Below are positions 34,835-42,762 of a stretch of DNA of 64,000 nucleotides, in pieces (positions within the stretch are counted from its first letter, which is position 1; each line of letters starts with the position of its first letter). Made by a program: the position numbers and the translations under genes. Source of the DNA: Campylobacter sp. MG1 (GTDB lineage Bacteria; Campylobacterota; Campylobacteria; Campylobacterales; Campylobacteraceae); contig NZ_JANYME010000008.1 in the NCBI RefSeq assembly GCF_026616895.1, positions 28,620 to 92,619 on the forward strand, in the 5' to 3' direction. Under the pieces are notes generated by a model. It worked only from the letters and a program-made list of their open reading frames with translations. It did not search any database and was not told where the DNA came from.

Positions 34835-36242
34835 AAATCCTCCTTATTTTATAATTATCTCCGTAAAAAAACTCATCATTTAACTTGTTTTTAAGCTTAG
34901 TAATTGTTAGTTTTTCATCTTTTTGTATGCATAAATCTTGGGCTAATAAATACAAAAGCTTAATGATTTTTTCATCTAAACCATCGTCTTTTGCCCTAAG
35001 TATCAAAGCTACTATATCAATTTCGTTTTTTATATTTTCATTTAGATATTGTTCTGCAAATTCAAGCTCTTCTTTACTATAAAAGTTTGGATTTGTTTTA
35101 TATTCTTGAATGTTTTTGGTTTTTATAGGCTCGTTTGTAACTACGTTATCAAGCTCATCACAAATTTGTTGCATAAAGTAAAATGGATTATAAATTTTAG
35201 GCGTATTTAAATTACTAAAGCCTAAACAATACTCATCTACAAAATCGCTATCCTTGTCAAAAAATTCTAAAAAAAGCTCTAAGTTTTTTGGATAATCATT
35301 TAATTTTAACTCTTTTTGTAAAAATAATTTATTGTTTTTTAAACTCATTTTGTTGTTGTATTTATTAAAATATTCTGTGATTTTATCGCTTAATTTACTC
35401 ATTAAATGCGTGTATGTTTCATAATTTTCTTGCAGTTTTTTAAGTTTAATTTTATTTTCACTACTTATTTGCTCGTCATATATAGCGTTATCAATTTTTT
35501 TTGATAGCTCTGATAATTCTGATTTTGGTTTACCTAAAAACTCTTTAAAATTTTCAAATTTCTTAAAAAACACCTCATTTGGGTCATAAGTGTAAATATC
35601 TTTTTCTATAGCTCTAATTTCATTTTCTAATAAATTTAAATACTCTCTAATGAAATTTATATTCTTTTTAATTTCTATTGTTGCTCTATCGTAATTTTTA
35701 TTATCAATGAGCCTTGAAATAGCATAGTTTTTAAGCTCTAAAGCTAATGTTGGGTCTTTTTCAAGCTCTATTTTAAAAAGCATAAATCCTTCATCTGTGA
35801 TTTGATAATAAAACTTATCTCCTACTTCAACATATTTTATAAGTCTAAAATCTAATTTTTTGATTGTTCTTTCTTTTGTATCATAATAAATAGCTTTAAA
35901 ACTTTCTTGTTTGTTGTTGCTATTATTTAACCCATCTAAAATCTCTTTTGCTATCTCTTCACTTTTATCATTTTCTAGCTTATAAATACTACTAATCTCA
36001 TCTTGTAACATTAAAACTATATCAGCCCTTAAGCTCCCACCATAAAAAGTATCACTAATTAACCTATCAAAAACAAGCAAGCTAAGATAATAAATATCAA
36101 TTTCTATACCATCATAAAATCTTTTTATACTAAAAATAGGCTCAAGCAAATGCAAAAGATAATTTATATCATTAACTATAGATTGATTTTGAGTGATAAT
36201 ATAGTTTGATTTTTCATCTTGTAAGCTATCAAATAAATTCAT
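34827..36242 (-). CDS. jetA: Wadjet JetA, MukF/kleisin-like subunit
   Basis: 471 residues. The N-terminal 160 residues are winged-helix-like, with a kleisin-type helical middle (residues about 190-320, coiled coil) and a helical C-terminus, in the first position of the operon. RBS AAAGGAG precedes the ATG. JetA bridges the JetC heads. The set resembles the longer, type II-like Wadjet systems more than type I, but I cannot assign the type firmly. Confidence 0.72.
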   Translation of the reverse strand: MNLFDSLQDEKSNYIITQNQSIVNDINYLLHLLEPIFSIKRFYDGIEIDIYYLSLLVFDRLISDTFYGGSLRADIVLMLQDEISSIYKLENDKSEEIAKEILDGLNNSNNKQESFKAIYYDTKERTIKKLDFRLIKYVEVGDKFYYQITDEGFMLFKIELEKDPTLALELKNYAISRLIDNKNYDRATIEIKKNINFIREYLNLLENEIRAIEKDIYTYDPNEVFFKKFENFKEFLGKPKSELSELSKKIDNAIYDEQISSENKIKLKKLQENYETYTHLMSKLSDKITEYFNKYNNKMSLKNNKLFLQKELKLNDYPKNLELFLEFFDKDSDFVDEYCLGFSNLNTPKIYNPFYFMQQICDELDNVVTNEPIKTKNIQEYKTNPNFYSKEELEFAEQYLNENIKNEIDIVALILRAKDDGLDEKIIKLLYLLAQDLCIQKDEKLTITKLKNKLNDEFFYGDNYKIRRIYE

Positions 36243-36335
36243 TAAATCTCCTTTAGTTTAATAAATATTATCAAAAATAAAATAAAAATCAAGTATTTTT
36301 TATACTTAATTCTTATAATTTTTAATTTTTTTATC

Positions 36336-36369
36336 TAAATAGAAAAATATTAGTATATTTTTCTATTTA
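36336..36369. promoter_or_regulatory. Perfect inverted repeat upstream of the Wadjet operon
   Basis: TAAATAGAAAAATAT at 36336-36350 and its exact reverse complement at 36355-36369, separated by TAGT, 94 bp before the jetA start. The first 14 bases of the arm recur at 38522-38535 in front of the WYL regulator gene. It could be an operator. A terminator is less likely because there is no G/C in the stem beyond one pair. Confidence 0.45.
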
Positions 36370-36388
36370 ATTTATTTTATAATCTAAA

Positions 36389-36417
36389 AGAATTTGAAAT
36401 AGGAATTTTATATATTA
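36389..36417 (+). repeat. Dispersed island repeat, box B copy
   Basis: AGAATTTGAAATAGGAATTT, a copy of the island's box B repeat with a diverged 3' end. It lies between the inverted repeat and the small membrane gene. Confidence 0.5.
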
Positions 36418-36440
36418 AATGCTTGTAAAGTTAGCAAAAT

Positions 36441-36548
36441 TTACTTCTCCTTTTCTTTTAATTTATTGATTTTATTGTTTAGATTTACAACACTTACCAA
36501 GACTCCCAAACTTACAACTAAATTAAGCACTGAATTTACCAACTCCAT
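36441..36548 (-). CDS. Small membrane protein, 35 residues
   Basis: One hydrophobic segment followed by a basic tail: MELVNSVLNLVV starts it and KINKLKEKEK ends it. AAGGA lies 5 nt before the ATG at 36548; an in-frame ATG at 36554 is too close to the RBS. It lies downstream of two other small genes in the same orientation. The function is unknown; the size and form resemble small toxins or phage-holin-like peptides, but there is no direct evidence. Confidence 0.5.
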   Translation of the reverse strand: MELVNSVLNLVVSLGVLVSVVNLNNKINKLKEKEK

Positions 36549-36603
36549 AGCCATCCTTTCTAGTCTAATTGTTAGCTAATTTACCACAACTTTTAAAAAA
36601 CAT

Positions 36604-36999
36604 TCAATCTATTTTTTTCGCACTACTCATATCAAAATCAAAAGTTTGGTTCAAGCTTTTACACCCACTAAACATTCCTGAAAAATCTTCAACATTTTTA
36701 GTATTAAAACTAAGCTTTTGATTAAAACTTCTACAATCTACAAACATATTTCTCATAGTTTTTACGTTTTTAGTATCAAACAATATCTTTTTATTTAAAC
36801 TATAACAATCATAAAACATAGCACTCATATCAGTTACATTGTTTGTATCCCAAGTATTAATACCTTCAAAATCCCACCAAAAAACACCATCAAAAAGATA
36901 GCTCATATCAGTTATAAGGCTAGTATCAATCTCGTAAAGCTTGATTTTTTGAGTGTTCAAAATCTCTTTTAATTCTTCTTTCGTAGCAGGTTTAAACAT
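36604..36999 (-). CDS. Short DUF285 (BspA-like leucine-rich repeat) protein
   Basis: 131 residues with about three DUF285 units (INTWDTNNVTDMSAMFYDCYSLNKK, FDTKNVKTMRNMF, FNTKNVEDFSGMF). It has no signal peptide. The N-terminal ATKEELKEIL.. resembles the start of the two larger DUF285 proteins at 57.5-60.3 kb, so these are paralogues. The RBS TAGGA is supplied by a copy of the dispersed island repeat (about 36995-37023). Confidence 0.75.
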   Translation of the reverse strand: MFKPATKEELKEILNTQKIKLYEIDTSLITDMSYLFDGVFWWDFEGINTWDTNNVTDMSAMFYDCYSLNKKILFDTKNVKTMRNMFVDCRSFNQKLSFNTKNVEDFSGMFSGCKSLNQTFDFDMSSAKKID

Positions 37000-37023
37000 A
37001 CGAAATTCCTATTTTAAATTCTT
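36995..37023 (-). repeat. Dispersed island repeat, box B copy with start codon
   Basis: Read on the minus strand: AGAATTTAAAATAGGAATTT followed by CGTATGTTT. The ATG is the start of the short DUF285 gene and TAGGA its RBS. It is nearly identical to the copy at 48227-48255. Confidence 0.6.
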
Positions 37024-37209
37024 TTCTTGAAGCTTTGCGATAAGCTTGTCTTTTTTATAGCTTTCATAAAATGTAGTACCTAAAAGTATAATGGTCGTAA
37101 TGCTTAAAAAAGAATTAGAATCAAACCCGTCTAAATAAGTCTTAAAAACAAAACCAACACTCATCGCCACCACCACCAAAACTTCTAAAATATACTTTGA
37201 TTTTTTCAT
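37009..37209 (-). CDS. Small membrane protein, 66 residues
   Basis: Two hydrophobic segments (about 7-25 and 32-48) joined by a short polar loop, with a Lys-rich end. RBS AAAGGA precedes the ATG by 5 nt. It lies between the CARF-HEPN-like gene and the short DUF285 gene, both in the same direction, so it is probably co-transcribed. No family recognised. Confidence 0.6.
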   Translation of the reverse strand: MKKSKYILEVLVVVAMSVGFVFKTYLDGFDSNSFLSITTIILLGTTFYESYKKDKLIAKLQEKNLK

Positions 37210-37220
37210 AATAATCCTTT

Positions 37221-38450
37221 CTAATTTAATTGTAATTTTTCTTTAATTTTATTTGCAATTTGCTCTTTGTAAGGCTCTATTTTTATCATTGAATATTGAT
37301 TTAAAATCTGATTGATATTGCACAAAATCTCATTTAAATCCCTGATTAGGTTTTTTTGATTTTCTAGCCCTTCTAAATGCACAAAGGCATTTCTGATTTT
37401 GGCTATTTTGCATCTTATTTTATAAATAGATTTAAGGTATTTTTTAGCAAAATCATCAAGCTCAGAATTTTTAAAAATCCCATTCCAAAATACGCTAAAT
37501 TTAGTACTTTTAGCGATTTTAAGTCCAAAATCACCCATAAAGTATTGATAAACTCCAACATCAAAACCTTCTTTAAGCATTATTAAAGAATTCAAATAAT
37601 AACCCCTATCATAAAAAACCTTAGCAAGTATTAAATGGTTTTCAAACAACACTAAAGCTTTATGCTTATAATTATCAAAAACCATTTCATTTATTCTAAA
37701 ACCCTGCAAAATATTTGATATTTGCAATTTAAAAGGATAAAAAATGCTATTTTTTTCTAAACCATTTACTTTTTTGATAATCTTTTTATACAAAGGTAAA
37801 AATAGCTCAAAATTCCCCGTTAGCAAATACTCCCCAAATTCCTTTAAATGCAAATACAAAGGCTCATCAGTGCTAACAAAGGGCATTTTTATATTTCTTG
37901 AAAATTCGTGCATTATAAATGCTAGATTTGTGAAATTCTCTTTATATAAATTACTCACATTACGGACTAAGATTTTTTTATTATGCTTTTTAAACTCTAT
38001 AAACTTTATATTATAGATTTTAGATAGTTTTACCAATTCTACAATTTGCTTATTATCTAGGTTTATTAGTGGTAAAATGTATTTTTTACTAGCTTTTAAA
38101 TGAGTACTTATTTGCGAGATTATGCTAGTTTTTTGATTGATTTTTATTATTGTTTGAGATTTTGAATTTTTATATTTTTTATGAGTTTTATCGGTACAAA
38201 ATATATTAATTTTTATATTTTCATAGTGCTTTTTTATAAAATCTCTTTCATTTAGATATTTTTGTGATTTATTTTCGTATAAGTATTCACAAGGTCTATA
38301 TTGTATCCTATTATCTAATGCCAAAAATATACATTCATATTCTTTTTTGATAGTCTTTATTTGACTTTCTTTTCTAAGTGTTTCAATTATTTTTGCTTGT
38401 TCTTTTTTACTTGGCAGAAATGGTTTTAATTCATTTAATATTTCTAGCAT
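37221..38450 (-). CDS. Putative CARF-HEPN protein (Csx1/TM1812-like)
   Basis: 409 residues. The N-terminal half has a Rossmann-like pattern (ECIFLALDN, INIFCTDKTHKKY) like the CARF domain of Csx1/Csm6-type proteins, which bind cyclic oligoadenylates. The C-terminal half is helical and holds RNAFVH near residues 353-358, the Rx4H motif of HEPN ribonucleases. The ATG at 38450 has AAAGG 6 nt upstream; in-frame GTG and TTG codons precede it. No CRISPR array or cas gene is nearby, so if the assignment is right it is an orphan effector or part of a non-CRISPR signalling system. It is divergent from a WYL regulator. Confidence 0.45.
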   Translation of the reverse strand: MLEILNELKPFLPSKKEQAKIIETLRKESQIKTIKKEYECIFLALDNRIQYRPCEYLYENKSQKYLNERDFIKKHYENIKINIFCTDKTHKKYKNSKSQTIIKINQKTSIISQISTHLKASKKYILPLINLDNKQIVELVKLSKIYNIKFIEFKKHNKKILVRNVSNLYKENFTNLAFIMHEFSRNIKMPFVSTDEPLYLHLKEFGEYLLTGNFELFLPLYKKIIKKVNGLEKNSIFYPFKLQISNILQGFRINEMVFDNYKHKALVLFENHLILAKVFYDRGYYLNSLIMLKEGFDVGVYQYFMGDFGLKIAKSTKFSVFWNGIFKNSELDDFAKKYLKSIYKIRCKIAKIRNAFVHLEGLENQKNLIRDLNEILCNINQILNQYSMIKIEPYKEQIANKIKEKLQLN

Positions 38451-38468
38451 CACCAACCTTTATTTTTG

Positions 38469-38542
38469 AATAATTATAATAATTTTTATTTTAAAAAGCA
38501 AATTTTAACATTTTTATGATATAAATAGAAAAATAATTATAA
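38469..38542. promoter_or_regulatory. Divergent promoter/operator region of CARF-HEPN and WYL genes
   Basis: The 115-bp space holds AATAATTATAA twice (38469-38479 and 38532-38542). TAAATAGAAAAATA at 38522-38535 is identical to 14 bases of the inverted repeat before jetA. A WYL regulator binding here would control both its own gene and the divergent one. The low complexity of the DNA weakens the case. Confidence 0.35.
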
Positions 38543-38565
38543 ATATTTCTTTTTAGGATAGCAAA

Positions 38566-39438
38566 ATGAAGGTTGATGATAAAGATTTAATGCTAATTGA
38601 TTTAATTTATGAAAAAATTTCATCTAAAGATGAACTTGCAAAGGCTTTAAAGGTAAGCACAAAAACAATTGAAAATAGAGCAAAAAATCTAAGCGAAATT
38701 ATAAAGTATAGTAAAAAACTTGAAGGTTATATTTTCACTGACTTGCTCCCAAAATACATAAGCCCCAAAGTTGTTTTTAAGCATATATTTGCTGAGCTTG
38801 AAAATGCAAACCTTGAAAGCGAGTTTAAAGAGCTTTTTGATGAGTATTTTTACTCACAAGAAAAGCTAATTGATACTTCAAAACTATCAAATCTAAACCA
38901 AAAAATTATCATGCTAAATCACGCAATAAATCATAACATTTTGCTAAGTTGCAAGTATAAAAACGAGAGAAAAATCATTCAAGCAAACCAGTTAAAGGTA
39001 TCTAATTCTAAACGCTATCTTTATATAACCTACGATAAGAAAAACGGCGAAAACACAGGAGAATATAGAACATTTGCTCTAAATTCTATGAAAGATATAA
39101 TAGCTTTGGAGTATGTAAAAAATGGTGGATTTAAAAACACAAAAAGTGGAAATGCTTTTGGCTATGCTGAAGGTAAAAAAAGCGTGATTTTATACCTTAA
39201 AAATGAAGCGGCTAGTTTTTTTAAACGAGAAAAGCCAAAAAGTCATAATTTTAGATTTTTAAGCGAAGATGATAATGGGATAGAAATTGAGTTTTTCTAC
39301 TCACCAAGCTCGGTTGAACTTGAAAGCTTCATCGCTTCTTGGCTACCACTAATTAGCATAAAAAACGACGATGAACTAGCCCAAAAAATCTATGAAAATA
39401 TCCAAAACAACCTAAACGAACTAAGGAATTTGAAATAG
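38566..39438 (+). CDS. WYL-domain transcriptional regulator
   Basis: 290 residues. The N-terminal winged helix (KDELAKALKVSTKTIENRAKNLSEII) is followed by a WYL domain (residues about 120-195: HNILLSCKYKN.., LYITYDKKNGE.., TFALNSMKDIIAL) and a WCX-like C-terminus. Such proteins (BrxR/CapW type) repress defence genes and respond to ligands. The only plus-strand gene in this part of the island; it separates the Wadjet side from the R-M side. Confidence 0.8.
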   Translation: MKVDDKDLMLIDLIYEKISSKDELAKALKVSTKTIENRAKNLSEIIKYSKKLEGYIFTDLLPKYISPKVVFKHIFAELENANLESEFKELFDEYFYSQEKLIDTSKLSNLNQKIIMLNHAINHNILLSCKYKNERKIIQANQLKVSNSKRYLYITYDKKNGENTGEYRTFALNSMKDIIALEYVKNGGFKNTKSGNAFGYAEGKKSVILYLKNEAASFFKREKPKSHNFRFLSEDDNGIEIEFFYSPSSVELESFIASWLPLISIKNDDELAQKIYENIQNNLNELRNLK

Positions 39439-39531
39439 GAATTTCGTTTGTTTAGTATTGTTTTAAACTAGAGTTTCATAACAAAAACCTAACTAAAATA
39501 CACAAAATAAATTCTTTAAACAAACGAAATT
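39425..39531. repeat. Dispersed island repeat, inverted pair
   Basis: Box B in plus orientation (39425-39453) faces a box A plus box B tail in minus orientation (39504-39531). AATTTCGTTTGTTTA at 39440-39454 is an exact reverse complement of 39517-39531. The pair lies between the converging WYL and type IIG genes and may act as a bidirectional terminator, though the 62-base loop is long. Confidence 0.6.
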
Positions 39532-39553
39532 TATATTTAATCTATACAAAATT

Positions 39554-42500
39554 TTAAGACATTATTTTTAATTTTATAGGCAATCTACTTGAAATACTTC
39601 TACTGTCTTGTGAATTTAAAATAATTTCTTGCACATCTTTATCTAGCAATTTCTCTAAAATATAATTTGCTTCATCTGTAACGATAAATCTTTCATGTTT
39701 TTTCTTTTCATTTAAAACCTCACTAATATAACTTATATGATTATCAAACAAAGGAGTTTTTAATTCGCCCCAGTGAGTTTTTATTTTTGTAATAATTTTT
39801 GGTGATAGTTTTGTGTTATCTCTAATACAAACAAAAATGTCACTATACACATAAATACCCATTCGTAAAATACCATAAAACTCATCAAAATTTTGAACTC
39901 TTTTATTAAAATCGCTTCCTCCATCTAAAACTTCTTCACTATCTAAAAGATACCTAGCTGTCAAAGGAGCTAATGCTTTTAATTCATCAATTTTTATAGG
40001 CTTTTTTTCTTTATCAAAATAAGGACAAATACAATAGTCATTTTCCCAGTCGTTTTCAAGCATAGGAGCTGTAATAAAGGGTCTAATAAAATTTAATTCT
40101 AATTCAATTTCTTCTTTTTCATTAGGTTTTAATCTTTTACCTACTTTTTCATAAGGATTAAAAATAGCTTTATTATCTTCTGTAAGACAAACAAACTTAA
40201 GTCTCATAGGGTATTTGACATTTACGCCTTTTCTAAAGTTATATTCAAATTCGCCTATTAAAGATTTTAAATGCTTCGCTCTTGTAGTATCATCAACAAT
40301 CATATAATTATTATTATATTTTGTTTTAATTTGAATTGCAAAAAAATCATTTACAATAAAGTGTTTTTTACTATCTTCCCAACTATTGTTATGTAGCAAT
40401 AACTCTTTAATGCTTGTGTCTTTTTTATGATTTATTAGCTTTACATAATCCACATTTTTGTTTGCTTTTCTACTTAGTTTAAAAGCACAAAAATCAAGCC
40501 CTACTCCTTCAAAAATTTCTCCACCCTGTGAGAAATCTAAAATTTCATTTAAATATAATTGTTCGTTTTGATTAATGATGAGGTTTCTAAAACCTTCAAA
40601 AGATTTATTAAAAAGGATAGATTTTGGCATTAAAAAAGCAAAAGCACCATCATTGTTTAACCATCTTTCACAGCTCTTGTTGGCAATTAAAGCACAAATA
40701 TTTAGATTATTTCCACCAACATTCTTATCATTTGAAAACAAGCCATCAAGCCTTATATTTGCTTTAACATTTTCTCTATAATTTTCAGGTAATACACTCC
40801 ACTGAACCCACGCAGGATTACCAATGATAAAATCAAATTTGTCAAAAGTTGCAACTTTAAAATAATTTGAAAATATTTTTAACCAAATTGAGTTTAACTG
40901 TTTAGTTTCAAACCTAATTAATTCTTTAATTGTTTTTAAGATAATGTTTTTTATTTCTATACTGTTCTTTGCCTTATTTGATAATTGCTTTATAAATGTA
41001 TTAAATGCTTTACCTTCATCAAACTTGATTATATGTTTTTCCACTTCATTAATAATTTCTAAAAAATTTTCATTAAGAACTAGTTCTTTAGGTAGTGTCA
41101 TCTGAAACTCAGTAACTCCAAAAGCTTTTTGCAAACCGCTTGTGTTTAATTTATAATCAAGGCATTCAATCCCGTCTAAAATGATTATTTTAGGAACATA
41201 TAAACTATCAGCCAAATAAACAGGTATCTCATAATTTTTAAATCTATCAAACTCGCATTTTTGCAAACCTTGAAATAAAATATTTGCTCTAGCCATCAAA
41301 ACAGCAATAGGATTAATATCTACGCCAACAATTCCGCTTGTAAAATCAGCAAAATCAATCCTGGTCTGTAAATCTTTATGTTTATAATTAAAAAATACAC
41401 TTAAAAAAGTCCCACTTCCACAATTTGGGTCTATAAAAGTTTTTTTATCTAGCTCTTTCGTATCATCTGTAGCACTTAAAAAGGTTCTTTCTGCTAACCA
41501 ATAAGGTGTGTAGTATTCGCCAAGACTATGTCTTACACACTTTGGGATAAAACTTTGATATAATTCTTTAAACAAATCTAACATACTTGTTTTTTTAACA
41601 ATATTAATATCTTCATAATCACAAATTTTAAAAATAATTTTTTGTAAATTACTAGCTAGTTCTTGATTAAAATTTTCCTTTACATACCACGAAAAAAAAT
41701 CATTATCTGTAAGGTTTAAAATATTAATTTTATTAAAAAAATAACCATTTTCTAAATTGAGAAAAAAATCTCTAAGTTGTTTTAAGCTATCGGTCTTATA
41801 AAAATCATCTACTTTTACTTTATCACAAATTGCCCTAGTTAAAAATAATTTAATGATAATACTAAGGACTGTATGTAGTGTAAAAAATGCTTTATATTCC
41901 GTATTTGACTCTATTATGGTATCAAAAATCTTAGAAAAAGCTTCTCTTCTATCTAAAACATCTTGGTGCTTTCCATTATCGCCTTCAGCCAAGCGGAACA
42001 TTTTTTCCCACTCTTTATACAATAAAAGTGTTCTAGGATTTATGTTTTCTTCATTTAATAATATTGAAAACAAATACCTTAGCAAACTTAAGACTTCATC
42101 ATTTTTACTAAGATTATCAAACTTATCAATTATCCCAAAATCTCTTTTAATGTTGTCTGGGCTAATTGCTGTAATACCGCTAGAAAAAATAGATAAAATT
42201 AGCTTATCAATTTTTTTAGAATCTAAATCACCACTTAAATCCTCATTAAAAATAATATTATCTAATTCATCTTTTTCATAACTAAAGATTTTTACCCCAT
42301 CAAATAAAAAAGCAAAAATTTTAAAACCTTTAAAACGGCTATCCTCTAAATAGTTTTGTGTTTGCTGTTGTGCTTTTTTTAATTCAGTTGGGTTTGATAA
42401 ACGGTTGTATTGTTTATATTCAATAATAGTATTTCCATATTGAAAATCAGTTCTTCCAAATTCGTTTTTGCTTTCATGCGAGAACATTTCAAAATCATTA

Positions 42501-42670
42501 GAAATAAAACCAAGGTCTCTTAGCAAACTATTCAATTTATTTTCAAAGCAAAATCTAAAATCTTCTTCACTTTTTGTTTGTGAAAGTCTAGAATTTTTAG
42601 AACATAATGAAATCTTAAACTTATCATATGTCAATTTTTGCTCTTTATTTAATTTTGAAAAATCATACAT
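39554..42670 (-). CDS. Type IIG restriction-modification enzyme (nuclease + N6-adenine methylase)
   Basis: 1038 residues. A PD-(D/E)xK nuclease lies at the N-terminus (GRTDF with Asp75, IIEYKQY with Glu84 and Lys86). The methylase core has FIDPNCGSGTFLS (SAM-binding motif I) near 415 and IGNPAW (motif IV, NPPY variant) near 618, preceded by LGEYYTPYWLAERT. The C-terminal 350 residues should hold target recognition. One polypeptide therefore cuts and methylates. It appears intact. It has its own start after a 92-bp gap. Confidence 0.85.
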   Translation of the reverse strand: MYDFSKLNKEQKLTYDKFKISLCSKNSRLSQTKSEEDFRFCFENKLNSLLRDLGFISNDFEMFSHESKNEFGRTDFQYGNTIIEYKQYNRLSNPTELKKAQQQTQNYLEDSRFKGFKIFAFLFDGVKIFSYEKDELDNIIFNEDLSGDLDSKKIDKLILSIFSSGITAISPDNIKRDFGIIDKFDNLSKNDEVLSLLRYLFSILLNEENINPRTLLLYKEWEKMFRLAEGDNGKHQDVLDRREAFSKIFDTIIESNTEYKAFFTLHTVLSIIIKLFLTRAICDKVKVDDFYKTDSLKQLRDFFLNLENGYFFNKINILNLTDNDFFSWYVKENFNQELASNLQKIIFKICDYEDINIVKKTSMLDLFKELYQSFIPKCVRHSLGEYYTPYWLAERTFLSATDDTKELDKKTFIDPNCGSGTFLSVFFNYKHKDLQTRIDFADFTSGIVGVDINPIAVLMARANILFQGLQKCEFDRFKNYEIPVYLADSLYVPKIIILDGIECLDYKLNTSGLQKAFGVTEFQMTLPKELVLNENFLEIINEVEKHIIKFDEGKAFNTFIKQLSNKAKNSIEIKNIILKTIKELIRFETKQLNSIWLKIFSNYFKVATFDKFDFIIGNPAWVQWSVLPENYRENVKANIRLDGLFSNDKNVGGNNLNICALIANKSCERWLNNDGAFAFLMPKSILFNKSFEGFRNLIINQNEQLYLNEILDFSQGGEIFEGVGLDFCAFKLSRKANKNVDYVKLINHKKDTSIKELLLHNNSWEDSKKHFIVNDFFAIQIKTKYNNNYMIVDDTTRAKHLKSLIGEFEYNFRKGVNVKYPMRLKFVCLTEDNKAIFNPYEKVGKRLKPNEKEEIELELNFIRPFITAPMLENDWENDYCICPYFDKEKKPIKIDELKALAPLTARYLLDSEEVLDGGSDFNKRVQNFDEFYGILRMGIYVYSDIFVCIRDNTKLSPKIITKIKTHWGELKTPLFDNHISYISEVLNEKKKHERFIVTDEANYILEKLLDKDVQEIILNSQDSRSISSRLPIKLKIMS

Positions 42671-42762
42671 TTTAATCCTTTTTCTATCATTGCATATTTT
42701 AAAACTATAGTTTATTTTAAAACACTTAGCTTAAATATTTATATAAACATAGCGATATTATA

